A stretch of DNA of 49,290 nt from NCBI GenBank assembly GCA_910587105.1, contig CAJUMB010000021.1, forward strand, positions 1-49,290, written 5' to 3'. Positions 1 through 8,836 of this stretch are shown here, in pieces (position 1 is the first letter of the stretch; every line of letters starts with the position of its first letter). The DNA is from an uncultured Lachnospiraceae bacterium. Lineage in GTDB: Bacteria > Bacillota > Clostridia > Lachnospirales > Lachnospiraceae. The position numbers and the translations under genes are program-made. Below the pieces are notes generated by a model that saw only the letters and a program-made list of their open reading frames with translations, had not been told where the DNA came from and ran no database searches.

Positions 1-2
1 AT

Positions 3-95
3 GCAGGAAAAAAGTGTTTTGGAATCAATCTAATTCAAGATGCAGGCATCATCAAGGACATCCTGCAAAGATTGGAATTGGAAACAGAGGAATAA
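3..95 (+). CDS. possible 3' end of an unrecognised gene, truncated by the window edge
   Basis: Frame 3 is open from the window edge to a TAA and reads as 30 residues ending in the helical segment IIKDILQRLELETEE. The charged amphipathic ending looks like a real C-terminus rather than random translation, but nothing upstream is visible and no family is recognised. It could also be a fragment of a decayed mobile-element gene. Confidence 0.25.
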   Translation, partial: AGKKCFGINLIQDAGIIKDILQRLELETEE

Positions 96-366
96 GAAAC
101 TCTTTGAGGCCGCAATTTGTGACCTCAAACAAAACTACAAACAGCTTAATCTATTCTGGGATTCGTTGTGAAATGCAGGTATTAATCGGGAAAGGTTTTA
201 CACCGTAACATTTCCCTAAATGCAAGCCCCTTGCTAACCGCCTGCTAAAAGGAGCATTTAAAACACCTTAAAATCAACAGTCACAGGTCAGTACGAGATA
301 ACGTTCTGAATCCGTGACAAGCAAGGAGATACTGGGATTAGATAACACTAAGAGGGAGCTGCCTAC
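96..366. other. intergenic stretch without recognised features
   Basis: No convincing open frame with a ribosome binding site, no tRNA-like fold and no terminator was seen here. A 64-codon plus-strand frame starting at base 14 has no Shine-Dalgarno sequence and low-complexity basic composition, so it is not called. Confidence 0.4.
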
Positions 367-457
367 TAGAGCGTGTCTTAAAAATACTTTTTGTCAGATG
401 TGCGTCACACTTGGTGGGGCGTGCAGATGGCAAGAATGATTTTTAAGACACGCTCTA
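367..457. mobile_element. 91-bp MITE-like element, intact copy
   Basis: The two ends are perfect 19-bp inverted repeats, TAGAGCGTGTCTTAAAAAT and its complement, with TA at both outer edges, as expected for insertion at a TA dinucleotide (IS630/Tc1-mariner habit). The 53-bp interior carries the submotifs GTGCGTCACA and GTGGGGCGTGC, which recur in the copies at 3757, 17202 and 963. It has no coding capacity. It lies 17 bp beyond the stop of the VOC gene and could also fold as a long hairpin in its transcript. Assignment as a non-autonomous mobile element is inferred from repetition and structure. Confidence 0.75.
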
Positions 458-474
458 ATGCTGCAGGAAAGGAG

Positions 475-942
475 TTACTCACAGCCGCAGATTCCCGCCA
501 CCTGCTCCACCGGAAACTGCGTCTTCTGTGCAATTGCCTCAAGGCTCATGCCTGCCTCATAAAATCTTTTTACCACAAAATCCATGGCTTCCCCCACTTC
601 AATCACATGCCCGTTCGGGTCATAGATACGGATCACCCGCTGCCCCCAATGGTGTTCCATCAAAGGATTCAGATATCTGACAGGCTCTGGATAAGCCTCC
701 AGTTTGTCCAGAAAATCATCCAGATTGTTTTCTTCAAAATACAATTCCGCATCACCGTCCCCGCGGACAGACGGTCTGCCAATCAATGTCTCCCATATCT
801 TCCTCTCCTGCAGAACCAGCCCTTCTGTCAGAATCATATTGCCGTCAAAGTCTGCCACCGTTTCCAGCCCGAACAAGTCGTGGTAAAATCTTCTGGAGTG
901 CTCTATATCTTCCACCACAATTAAAATATTCTTCAGCTTCAT
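475..942 (-). CDS. VOC (glyoxalase/bleomycin-resistance fold) family protein
   Basis: The 155-residue product opens with the typical VOC pattern ILIVVEDIEHSRRFYHDLFG (residues 6-25), and the second half has RIYDPNGHVIEVGE (about 104-117), where the final Glu is usually a metal ligand. The first-strand ligand His is not obvious, so metal binding and catalysis are uncertain. After the VOC fold there is a tail (about 120-152) with the look of a small helix-turn-helix, MSLEAIAQKTQFPVEQV, an extension seen in clostridial VOC proteins. GGAG sits just ahead of the ATG. Substrate unknown. A MITE-like element follows the stop codon. Confidence 0.8.
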   Translation of the reverse strand: MKLKNILIVVEDIEHSRRFYHDLFGLETVADFDGNMILTEGLVLQERKIWETLIGRPSVRGDGDAELYFEENNLDDFLDKLEAYPEPVRYLNPLMEHHWGQRVIRIYDPNGHVIEVGEAMDFVVKRFYEAGMSLEAIAQKTQFPVEQVAGICGCE

Positions 943-962
943 CCTTCCACTCTCCCTTTCCT

Positions 963-1012
963 AAATCGTGTTTGAAAATCATTCACACCACCTGCACGCC
1001 CCACTTTGCCGC
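963..1012. repeat. decayed copy of the MITE-like repeat
   Basis: The segment reads CGTGTTTGAAAATCATTCAC followed by CGCCCCACTTTG, matching the left half of the copy at 17202 (CGTGTCTTAAAAATCATTCAC...CGCCCCACTTTG). The outer end and the right arm are not recognisable. It fills the gap between the VOC gene and the upstream ATPase gene. Confidence 0.5.
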
Positions 1013-1053
1013 AGGTTTGCCCCCCATTCAGTTGACGCAGCCCGCTTCCACAT

Positions 1054-2604
1054 TTATTTGTCAAACACATCCACCCGGTGATAATGCATTCCATAGGCGT
1101 TGAGTATCTGCTCCTCTCTCTTATGGCAGGTAAACACCAGAACCTGCTGTTTATGTTCAATCAGCCACTGAAGGGTTTCCATTAGACGTTCCTCATCGTA
1201 CATGGCAAATACATCGTCCAGAACTACCGGAAGGGGCTCCTGGCTGCACAGCACATCCCCCACCGCCATACGCAGGGCAAAATGAACCTGCTCCATGGTT
1301 CCCCGGCTCAGCTGCTCCACCGGAATATACCTCTGCCTGGTGCTGATTCCCATCTGCAGGTCTTTGTCAACGCTTACCTGGTGATACTTTCCCTGGGTGA
1401 GTTCTGCCAGTACTTCTGAAGTCCTGTCACAGATCTGGCTTCCGATTTCATTTTGCAGGCGCTGGCCGATAATGCCTATCACCTCCATAGCCAGGTCAAT
1501 CCCCTCCATTTCTTCTTCCAGCGGCGTTTTCCCCGGCATCTCCCGATCGGACAGCTTCAATTCCCGATTTAAAGTTTCCAGCTTTGCCCTCTTATCATTC
1601 CATTCATCTTTCTGGTCATGGATGCTTCCCTTTATCCGCTCCATCTGTCTTGCAAGCATCTGCTGTTCTTCCTGATGATGTTCCTGGATGGACAATATCT
1701 GTTTCTGCAGCTTAGTTCGGAAAAAGAGACTGACTCCCACTGCCAGTATTCCCGCCGCCGCTGCAGCCAGGCGGAACTCTCCTGTAAGAAATACTGCCGC
1801 CGCTATGGCCCCCGCGGCTGTGGCCAGCTGAAAGACATCCAGCCCTCCCCGGCGGCGCTGCTTTTTCTTCAGACTTTTTTGTAAATGTGCATTCCCTTGT
1901 TCCTCCTGCTGTCGTACCAGCTGCTGCAGCTGGCCCTCCTTTGCCTGAATCCTCTGGGCCAGTGTCTGCACTTCCTGCCGGAGATACAGCATTTGATAAG
2001 AGGCCTCGTTTTTTGCCGCCTCGTCCTGGGCGCTTTTTAACTTTTGCTCTCCCTGCAGGACTTTCCGCTGGTCTTTTAAAATCTGCAGGGTTTTCTGCAG
2101 ATTCAAATCACTGTCCCCGGTTCCCTGATAATTTGCAATATAATTTTTCAGCTCCAGAGCCAGATCCTGATCTGTGATCCCCTTGGTCTGCCCAATGGAA
2201 ATGGTATTGTCGTAGACAATCTCACTGATATTCCCAAGAAGCATAGACAGATCTCCACGCTTTACTGACAGCCTCTCCCCATCTGTCACACAGTAAAGTT
2301 CTGCCCGTACATTATCTTTCTGAAAAGTCCTGTCCAGATAAAATTCCTTGTCCCCGCTGGTAAAACGCATGGAGCCTGCATAGTAATGGCTGTAATCCCA
2401 AGGCTCATAGCGGCTGTACACATCCCTGGCGGCCGCCCTGCCTCTGGAACGCCGGATTCCAAAAAGCATACACCTCAAAAAGGTGTGAAGCGTGGTCTTG
2501 CCGCTTTCATTTGGTCCATAGATCAGATTCAGCCCTTTCTCAAAAGGTACTCTCACATCCTGAAGTTTTCCAAAATTTTTTACATGTAGTTCTTCGATAA
2601 TCAC
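1054..2604 (-). CDS. YhaN/SbcC-like AAA ATPase, short form with a membrane hairpin
   Basis: The 516-residue protein has an N-terminal ATPase half with Walker A GPNESGKT (30-37) and a Q-loop QT at 139-140. A first coiled coil (about 165-250) is followed by two adjacent hydrophobic segments (about 258-275 and 278-296) and a second coiled coil (about 300-355). The C-terminal half carries the signature LSRGTMEQVHFALR (433-446) and Walker B LPVVLDDV (458-465). This is the RecF/SbcC/YhaN architecture, but much shorter than the 900+ residues usual for YhaN, with a membrane hairpin where the coil apex would be. It starts with GTG after a GGGAG site, 18 nt behind the nuclease gene, with which it should act in DNA end processing or repair. 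Confidence 0.85.
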   Translation of the reverse strand: MIIEELHVKNFGKLQDVRVPFEKGLNLIYGPNESGKTTLHTFLRCMLFGIRRSRGRAAARDVYSRYEPWDYSHYYAGSMRFTSGDKEFYLDRTFQKDNVRAELYCVTDGERLSVKRGDLSMLLGNISEIVYDNTISIGQTKGITDQDLALELKNYIANYQGTGDSDLNLQKTLQILKDQRKVLQGEQKLKSAQDEAAKNEASYQMLYLRQEVQTLAQRIQAKEGQLQQLVRQQEEQGNAHLQKSLKKKQRRRGGLDVFQLATAAGAIAAAVFLTGEFRLAAAAAGILAVGVSLFFRTKLQKQILSIQEHHQEEQQMLARQMERIKGSIHDQKDEWNDKRAKLETLNRELKLSDREMPGKTPLEEEMEGIDLAMEVIGIIGQRLQNEIGSQICDRTSEVLAELTQGKYHQVSVDKDLQMGISTRQRYIPVEQLSRGTMEQVHFALRMAVGDVLCSQEPLPVVLDDVFAMYDEERLMETLQWLIEHKQQVLVFTCHKREEQILNAYGMHYHRVDVFDK

Positions 2605-2622
2605 TGCGCCATCTACTCCCTG

Positions 2623-3672
2623 TCATCCCCTGGACTGCAGCAGCGCCTGTACACCGTAATACAGTGCCTTTGTCTCCAGTGATGTCCTTTCTTCTGGAAA
2701 ATAATCAATGAATTCTCCAATCAGCGTTCCCCTGTATTGTTCCCTCAGTTTATCAAAATCGTAATCCGGTTCTGTCAAATCCCGTACTTCCAGAATATTT
2801 CCCAGACTTTCGATCCGCTTGGGGTAAAAGGTGGTGTCTCCATCCCGTCTGCCCACCAGTTCAATATGATACAGGTTATCCATTCCCTGCTGATTCAGCC
2901 CCTCCTGGATAGTATCTTCCAGGGATAACTGTGTGGTATCCCTGTCTACCTGGACTTCCAGTGATATGTACTGTCTTTTGGAACAGGGACAAAATGTAAT
3001 CTGCACCTGCCCCTCCATATATTCTCCCAAAATATATCCGCGGGGTCCTGTTTCCGTCCGGTCCAGCGGTTCCAGCGAGCCGGAATAGGCAATGGCGTTG
3101 GTCCGGATAATCTGAGGTTTATGTATATGCCCCAAGGCTATGTAGTCAAATCCTGCCCGTTCCATCTGCCTGATGTTCATGGGTATATGACGGGCATCTC
3201 CCCCATGGGCCAGAAGTATATGGCAGGCATCCTTTTCCAGCGGACGCAGCTTATCATAGTATGGCTTCCTGATTTCCTGAGAATAGTAGCTCAAACCATA
3301 CACATAAGTATTCAGCTCTTTCAAATATACTGCATCACAGGTTTCCCCAAATAAACATATTACATTTTCACACCACTGAAACGTTGTATAATAAGAATTT
3401 TCTTTCAGATAATCATGATTTCCTGCAATCAGCACCACTTTTGTGTGAGGTATGGTAGAAAACAGATAGTTCACATCCCTGACTTCCTTTCTAAGCGGCT
3501 GGCGATGGAACAAATCTCCACAGATGAGCAGAAGCTGTATGTGTTTCTCCCGCACATCCTCAATGACCTTCTGAAAGGTTTCCCAAATTTCGTTTTCCCT
3601 CCGTTCACACCAGGGATACCCCGCATCCGGAGCCGCCCCCAGATGCACATCTGCCAAATGGATAAAACGCAT
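2623..3672 (-). CDS. SbcD/YhaO-like DNA repair metallophosphoesterase
   Basis: The 349-residue product has the calcineurin-type nuclease motifs in order: DVHLG (8-12), GDLFHR, AGNHDY, LLAHGGD and GHIHKPQ. These build a two-metal (usually Mn) phosphodiesterase site as in SbcD, Mre11 and YhaO. The ATG used here, beginning MRFIHLADVH, is preceded by GGAGG at good spacing; an upstream in-frame start 69 nt earlier lacks this and would add a non-conserved leader. It is the first gene of a two-gene operon with the ATPase downstream, the usual partner of such nucleases. Expected role: exo/endonuclease on blocked DNA ends. Confidence 0.88.
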   Translation of the reverse strand: MRFIHLADVHLGAAPDAGYPWCERRENEIWETFQKVIEDVREKHIQLLLICGDLFHRQPLRKEVRDVNYLFSTIPHTKVVLIAGNHDYLKENSYYTTFQWCENVICLFGETCDAVYLKELNTYVYGLSYYSQEIRKPYYDKLRPLEKDACHILLAHGGDARHIPMNIRQMERAGFDYIALGHIHKPQIIRTNAIAYSGSLEPLDRTETGPRGYILGEYMEGQVQITFCPCSKRQYISLEVQVDRDTTQLSLEDTIQEGLNQQGMDNLYHIELVGRRDGDTTFYPKRIESLGNILEVRDLTEPDYDFDKLREQYRGTLIGEFIDYFPEERTSLETKALYYGVQALLQSRG

Positions 3673-3756
3673 ACTATCCTCCTGTCTAAATACTGAAAAG
3701 ACGGGCTGCTGCCCACAACCGACAACTGCCCGCCTTTTCATTTACCCCGTTCTCCC

Positions 3757-3799
3757 AGAGCGTGTCTAAAAAATGCTTTAGGTCAACCGTGCGTCACAA
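3757..3799. repeat. half copy of the MITE-like repeat, inverted orientation
   Basis: AGAGCGTGTCTAAAAAATGC is followed by GTCAACCGTGCGTCACAA, matching one end of the intact 91-bp copy. No second arm is found, so it is truncated. It lies 25 bp past the stop codon of the EF-hand gene and upstream of the nuclease operon. Confidence 0.6.
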
Positions 3800-3823
3800 C
3801 CGGAGCCTGTTCGAAAAATCCTG

Positions 3824-4990
3824 TCAGGCAATGTATTCTCTGTTCGCCAGGTCAATCTGCTGTACTGTCCCCGCTCTGCCTGTACTCTCTCTGAGATAAA
3901 CGCCTGTACTACGGACCATTCCCTGTACAGTGTTTTCTTTTTCATCGGTAAGACTGAACTGGCTGGCGGCACTTGCCAGATAAATGGCACCCACATCTGC
4001 TTCTTTCAAAGTCTTAAGCACATCATTGCCATCTTTGTCCTTAGACCAGATCAACAGCTTTGAATAGATCTCGTCATTTTCATCAATCCATCCGTTTCCG
4101 TCCTGGTCATAGACTGCCAAATCAGCAAAACCATTCCCCGAACGAGTTCCAAACAGCTCGCTGCCATCGTTGATCTTACCGTCTCCATTTTTATCAAGAG
4201 CCAAGAAACCGCTTCCCTCACGGAGCATGGATATCTGGTCCATATTGCCGTCCGCGTCAATGTCGAACTGGAAAGTCATCTCCCTAGTGCCTGCCGGCAA
4301 GTCATCCATATTAATCACCAGAGGATCAGTCATCACCACCTTGCTGGTGGTTTCCATACTCACCATACTGGCAAATTCCCGGCTCATATTGATGTTCACC
4401 CCAAAGGATATACTTCTGCCGTCCTCTGTCTGCACAAAACCCCCGGCCTGAACCTGGACTGCCTCTTTCTCCACCAGTGCAGATGTCACCTTTTGTGTCT
4501 GTGTGAATGTAATGGCATTATTCCTCCCTATGGGAACCCCAGGGTCCTTCTGGCTGGAATTTTGAATGTCGAACATCTGAGCCATGAGATTGTCCGATTT
4601 ACCGCTGGTACGACTGCCCAGATAATCCTTCAGGGACAGACTGGTTCCACCGAAACCTGTCTTCAGCCAGTTCATCAGCTGGTCAAACACACTGGTGAAA
4701 ACTTTGGTTTCCAGACCTGCGAAGCCGCCTGTTACCGTTCCGGCCGCATGACCCTGCACAGACTTGAGAGAATAGGTCTTGCTCTCCGCAGACAAATTCA
4801 TACTGTTCCCGTTTCCATCTGTAAACTGCAGGCCAAACCCATTCTCCCGGGTCTCCGTGGACATGTAATTCACTGACGCAGATACCGCCCCGGTGGTATC
4901 ATTTCTCCGGGTAGTTTCTGTCTGCACAGCTACTTTTTTATAATAGTCCCGTTGCGAACTCAGTGCAACACTCCCTGTTGCAATTTTCAT
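3824..4990 (-). CDS. calcium-binding EF-hand-type repeat protein, unknown role
   Basis: The 388-residue protein has no hydrophobic signal peptide or membrane segment. Its C-terminal half carries acidic Ca-binding loops: DIDADGNMD (243-251), DKNGDGKINDGSE (266-278), DQDGNGWIDENDE (295-307) and DKDGND (317-322). The spacing SELFG...NGFADLAVYD...DEIYSKLLIW is that of a known bacterial EF-hand/dockerin-like module found in large surface and hemolysin-type proteins. The N-terminal half is polar and Ser/Thr-rich. The chosen ATG follows AGGAGG; a start 15 codons upstream runs through a hairpin and has no site. Function unknown; a calcium-responsive or non-classically exported factor is possible. Confidence 0.75.
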   Translation of the reverse strand: MKIATGSVALSSQRDYYKKVAVQTETTRRNDTTGAVSASVNYMSTETRENGFGLQFTDGNGNSMNLSAESKTYSLKSVQGHAAGTVTGGFAGLETKVFTSVFDQLMNWLKTGFGGTSLSLKDYLGSRTSGKSDNLMAQMFDIQNSSQKDPGVPIGRNNAITFTQTQKVTSALVEKEAVQVQAGGFVQTEDGRSISFGVNINMSREFASMVSMETTSKVVMTDPLVINMDDLPAGTREMTFQFDIDADGNMDQISMLREGSGFLALDKNGDGKINDGSELFGTRSGNGFADLAVYDQDGNGWIDENDEIYSKLLIWSKDKDGNDVLKTLKEADVGAIYLASAASQFSLTDEKENTVQGMVRSTGVYLRESTGRAGTVQQIDLANREYIA

Positions 4991-5015
4991 AAGCGAACCT
5001 CCTTTTTCACTTATC

Positions 5016-5034
5016 TGGATGCTTTCGGCATCCA
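5016..5034 (-). promoter_or_regulatory. leader hairpin upstream of the EF-hand gene
   Basis: TGGATGC and GCATCCA form a perfect 7-bp stem with a 5-nt loop (CGAAA on the transcribed strand), ending 25 nt upstream of the start codon. It may stabilise the mRNA or tune translation; no terminator T-run follows it. Confidence 0.4.
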
Positions 5035-5085
5035 CTGCATGTTACAGAAATCAGACTGTCAATTATCTTTTGAGAGACTGACTCT

Positions 5086-5113
5086 ATAATAAATATCGGC
5101 TGTTTTTTCACAA
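5086..5113 (-). promoter_or_regulatory. putative promoter of the EF-hand gene
   Basis: Read on the minus strand: -35 TTGTGA, 16-bp spacer, -10 TATTAT, about 95 bp before the start codon. Reasonable but not strong match to the housekeeping consensus. Confidence 0.4.
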
Positions 5114-5140
5114 CTCTTAATGGAGTATCCGCCCTGACTT

Positions 5141-6256
5141 CTATTTCAAATGCTCTGGATTCAGGCTCTCCAGCTCTGGAACCACAAACCGTCCGTCTTT
5201 TCGAATCAGCACATCGTCAAAATAAATCTCACCTCCACCGTACTCCGGACGCTGTATCCATACCAGATCCCAGTGGATAGCCGACGTATTGCCATTGGAG
5301 GTTTCCTCATAGCAGTTGCCCGGTGTAAAATGAATGGACCCCTGAATTTTTTCATCAAAGAGAATATCTTTCATAGGTTCCAGAATATAGGGATTCACCC
5401 CGATGGCAAACTCCCCAATGTACCGGGCTCCCTCATCGGTGTCCAGCACCTGATTGATACGCTGGGTATTGTTCGCCACAGCCTCTATAATTTTTCCGTC
5501 TTTGAAAGTAAAGGACACATTCTCAAAGGTAAATCCCTGATACACAGAAGGAGTATTGTAAGTAATGGTTCCGTTGACAGAATCTTTCACCGGAGCCGAA
5601 TACACCTCTCCGTCGGGAATATTGCGCAGTCCGGAACAGGGAACTGCCCCGATGCCTTTAATGGAGAATGAAATGTCTGTTCCCGGCCCTGTCATACGCA
5701 CCCGGTCGGTTCTGCTCATATAATCTACCAGCGGCTGCATAGCCCGGTCCATTTTGGCATAGTCCAGTGTACACACATCAAAATAAAAATTTTCAAAAGC
5801 TTCTGTACTGGTATTGGACAGCTGTGCCATAGCCCCATTGGGATAGCGCAGAACCACCCATTTCGTTTTAGGCACCCTGATATTGTGGTGCACAGGAGTA
5901 GCGTAATACGTATCATACAGTTTCATTTTATCTGAAGGAACATCGGCCAGCTCCGATACATTATCGCTGCCCCGCACAGCAATATAGGCATCCATCATGG
6001 ACATCTCTTTGGCATCCACTTCCGCCATAACCTCCATCTGCTCCTTTGTGCAGGAAAGCAGAACTTCTCTCTGCAGCTGGGGTTCCGTATAATGCACAAA
6101 AGGAACTCCTCCTGCCAGATATACCTCTTTTACCAGCTGGCGGGCCAGATCTTTCGTCTCCCTGCCGATGTAGTGAATATACACTTTCTCCCCCGGCTGT
6201 ATACTGCAGGAATAATTCACCAATAGATTCGCCAGTTTCACAATTCTGCTGTCCAT
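5141..6256 (-). CDS. M29-family metalloaminopeptidase (AmpS/PepS type)
   Basis: The 371-residue protein matches the thermophilic aminopeptidase (M29) family over its full usual length. Recognisable parts are the N-terminal SIQPGEKVYIHY region, the glycine-rich substrate region around RMTGPGTDISFSIKG, EFAIGVNPYI, and the C-terminal HWDLVW segment, whose His and Asp belong to the cocatalytic two-metal site in this family. Expected activity: removal of N-terminal residues from peptides in the cytoplasm. AAAGGAG lies 10 nt before the ATG. The gene follows the 820-residue membrane protein by only 29 nt and is probably co-transcribed with it, although no functional link is obvious. Confidence 0.88.
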   Translation of the reverse strand: MDSRIVKLANLLVNYSCSIQPGEKVYIHYIGRETKDLARQLVKEVYLAGGVPFVHYTEPQLQREVLLSCTKEQMEVMAEVDAKEMSMMDAYIAVRGSDNVSELADVPSDKMKLYDTYYATPVHHNIRVPKTKWVVLRYPNGAMAQLSNTSTEAFENFYFDVCTLDYAKMDRAMQPLVDYMSRTDRVRMTGPGTDISFSIKGIGAVPCSGLRNIPDGEVYSAPVKDSVNGTITYNTPSVYQGFTFENVSFTFKDGKIIEAVANNTQRINQVLDTDEGARYIGEFAIGVNPYILEPMKDILFDEKIQGSIHFTPGNCYEETSNGNTSAIHWDLVWIQRPEYGGGEIYFDDVLIRKDGRFVVPELESLNPEHLK

Positions 6257-6285
6257 ATTTCATTTACTCCTTTCGTTCTCCATCA

Positions 6286-8748
6286 CTATTGCACATCCAA
6301 TAATTCCATGTAACTGTAAAAAACATTCCCGGCACTCTGAAACAACGCAGTGCTGTCATCCATGGCCATATATTTCGTCTCCTGGTTGTCCGGATTATAC
6401 ACAATAGTGTTATACTGGTCATATCCTACAATCACATAGCTGCCCCCATCACCTCTTGCTGCAATCACCGGGCGCTGGGAACTTACGTAATACAGTACCT
6501 GATCCAGGGTACATCCAGACAGATTCATGGCCTGTCCTGCTGATTTTAATTTCTTGGAAAATTTTCCAAAATCCAGAGTTCCCTTTAAAACCTCTCCCGG
6601 AATATCGCTGTGATTCAGCTGAATCTTTGTCTTTTTATTGCCCCGCTCCCATACATACTGCTGGGCACGGTTTAAGACCACTCCCACCTTTGCATCTGCC
6701 TGTGCAACGGCCTGTGCGGGATCTGTATACGTGCTGTCCAATCTGCCCCCTGCATAGACATAATAAATCTCCTCCACAGGTACACTGGTATCCACTTTCA
6801 GAGATGTCTTTCCATGGCTGACCTGATGTTTCGAGTAAACCACCATAGGTGTACTGCCTTTGAATGTCTGCTCAAAATCCAGATGGATGATAAATCCTCT
6901 GCGCTGAGTATAAGCTGTACTGATGGTTACCTGCTGTTCCTCCGCTTTCCGGTTGTTCATGATATTATCCAGGCTGGCCGGCCCAAAACCATTCTCCTTT
7001 TTCTGTGCCAGCTGGATTTCCATGAGGGAATCATTCATTTTTACATCAATAATATACTGCCCGGGCTGGGCATATTCTTTTACCAGATTCCCCTCGAAAT
7101 CCTCAATTCTCAGAGATTCCATGGCAAACACTATTTTCCCGGTGGTATCTGTCCTTATATTTTCCGATTTTGCAATTCCATATACCAGGTCTTCATTTAA
7201 AAATCCCAATGCCTTAATGGAGACTCCCTCGCCGGAACTGATTTTTCTGGTCTTCCCGGTCTCAAAGTCCATGACCCATATGGCAGTACAATGATGGGCA
7301 TCGGAACCCTCCATCCATGCTCCGCTGGCATTAGACGCCGATGAGACAAAGTGCCCCGCTTTGATTCCATCCTGAATCACCTGATAACTGCGCCCATCAA
7401 TATCAACCTGGAATAAATTTCCGCCCATAAACAGAAACAGCTGATTCTGTTTGTTTACATAAGACAGGTCGTCCAAATCCATCTTCAAAAATTCGTAAGA
7501 TTTGGTACTGGGGATAAACACCTGCTCCTCGATAAGATTCTGGTCGTTGCTGTATCGGTAAACACCCACACCCACTCTTCCCTCATGCTCTCCCCTGTTA
7601 AAATATCCGTACACCACAAAATCCATATCTCCGGATTCGTCCATGCGGACAATTTTCATATCATGGGAGCTGTTGCTGTCCCGCTCGTCCCCGTTTTCCT
7701 GCTGTCGGAAACTGAATATCCTGGTGAATTTATTGGCGCTGCGGCTGTATGTCCACAAGTCCCCCTGCTGCACAAAAGCCACAATTTCCCCGCTTTCATT
7801 ACTCATATACTGCATATCTTTCGATGCTACACCGATGGATATCCCTGTATTATCCACCGACGGCAGATCGCCGTCAAAAATCTGCTGGGCATCTCTATGG
7901 AAATCCAAAAGCCAGACCCCGTTTTCTGTGTAACGCATCCGGTAAAACTCCGTCACATTGTAAAATTCCACCTGGTTATCCTCATTATACGCCATAATCT
8001 CGTAGTCCATGGAAATGCTCCCTGTTGTCTCATTGATATCTTCAATGACCGGGACAGCTTTCCGGGAAATGGCAGGGGATAAGTCGCCCCAGGTAACCAT
8101 ATCCAGGGAAGAATGAATATTCACAGAAGTAAAACTGTTGTCCGCTACAGACTCATCCGATTCCACGTAAGCAGACAGTTCCTGTGTGGCTTCTTTATTC
8201 ATACATTTTTCATAAAAATTCTGAACAAATCTCACATATTGTTCTGTGTTCAGCCTGGACCGCTGAATAATCCTGGTATAGTAGTAAGCCTCACCTGCTG
8301 AGGTGTCCAGCGTAATTTGAAGGGAATACTCCTGATTCATCCGCATCTCATCTGCCTTCAGATCCAGTGTGGCTTTGAAATAAGAATCCTGGCTTGTCAG
8401 TCTGCGGGTGGAACTGTTCTCAATCACCTTGCTCCCGTCAGAGGTACGTATCTCATAAGATAAATTGTACAAATCACAGGAAAACGGGTTAATCACCAGG
8501 GTAATCTCTTTCGATGTATCCATAGGAGTCAGACTGTCCCTGGTGAAATCCACCTGCATTTTTTCCGCATAGCCAAACATACGATTGACATAAATTCCCC
8601 CGATTTCCACCATTACCTGGGGAAACGAAGCATTTTCCATCTCTGCTGTGTCACTGGTCATCTCTCCATTCATCAAAAGAGAAGTACCTGCCACACCAAC
8701 AATAAAGACAAGCAGTAAGACCACTATTTTAATTACAATTTTTCTCAT
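6286..8748 (-). CDS. large membrane-anchored extracytoplasmic protein, C39-like end
   Basis: The 820-residue protein begins with a Lys/Arg start and one hydrophobic segment (about 4-25), then a long extracytoplasmic part. Residues about 300-560 look like propeller-type repeats (short strands such as MQYMSNESGEIVAFVQQGDL and LYFVNKQ-like blades, read by eye). The end, RPVIAARGDGGSYVIVGYD followed by NPDN, resembles the second half of a C39-like papain fold, but the expected catalytic His is Ser and no matching Cys is found upstream, so it is probably an inactive binding domain. Function unknown; cell-surface sensing or scaffold roles are possible. A good promoter lies upstream. Confidence 0.7.
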   Translation of the reverse strand: MRKIVIKIVVLLLVFIVGVAGTSLLMNGEMTSDTAEMENASFPQVMVEIGGIYVNRMFGYAEKMQVDFTRDSLTPMDTSKEITLVINPFSCDLYNLSYEIRTSDGSKVIENSSTRRLTSQDSYFKATLDLKADEMRMNQEYSLQITLDTSAGEAYYYTRIIQRSRLNTEQYVRFVQNFYEKCMNKEATQELSAYVESDESVADNSFTSVNIHSSLDMVTWGDLSPAISRKAVPVIEDINETTGSISMDYEIMAYNEDNQVEFYNVTEFYRMRYTENGVWLLDFHRDAQQIFDGDLPSVDNTGISIGVASKDMQYMSNESGEIVAFVQQGDLWTYSRSANKFTRIFSFRQQENGDERDSNSSHDMKIVRMDESGDMDFVVYGYFNRGEHEGRVGVGVYRYSNDQNLIEEQVFIPSTKSYEFLKMDLDDLSYVNKQNQLFLFMGGNLFQVDIDGRSYQVIQDGIKAGHFVSSASNASGAWMEGSDAHHCTAIWVMDFETGKTRKISSGEGVSIKALGFLNEDLVYGIAKSENIRTDTTGKIVFAMESLRIEDFEGNLVKEYAQPGQYIIDVKMNDSLMEIQLAQKKENGFGPASLDNIMNNRKAEEQQVTISTAYTQRRGFIIHLDFEQTFKGSTPMVVYSKHQVSHGKTSLKVDTSVPVEEIYYVYAGGRLDSTYTDPAQAVAQADAKVGVVLNRAQQYVWERGNKKTKIQLNHSDIPGEVLKGTLDFGKFSKKLKSAGQAMNLSGCTLDQVLYYVSSQRPVIAARGDGGSYVIVGYDQYNTIVYNPDNQETKYMAMDDSTALFQSAGNVFYSYMELLDVQ

Positions 8749-8800
8749 GTGCTATTATCACTCCTGTACAGCCTTTGTGCACCATAAACACTCTGTTCCT

Positions 8801-8829
8801 ATTGTAAATGTTTTAAAAGAAAATCACAA
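8801..8829 (-). promoter_or_regulatory. putative promoter of the 820-residue membrane protein gene
   Basis: On the minus strand TTGTGA, 17-bp spacer, TACAAT; located about 50 bp upstream of the start codon. Confidence 0.5.
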
Positions 8830-8836
8830 GCCCTTT

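Noticed and set aside
391..924. Open frame of 177 codons on the plus strand
   Set aside because: It starts inside the MITE-like element and is then antisense to the VOC gene.
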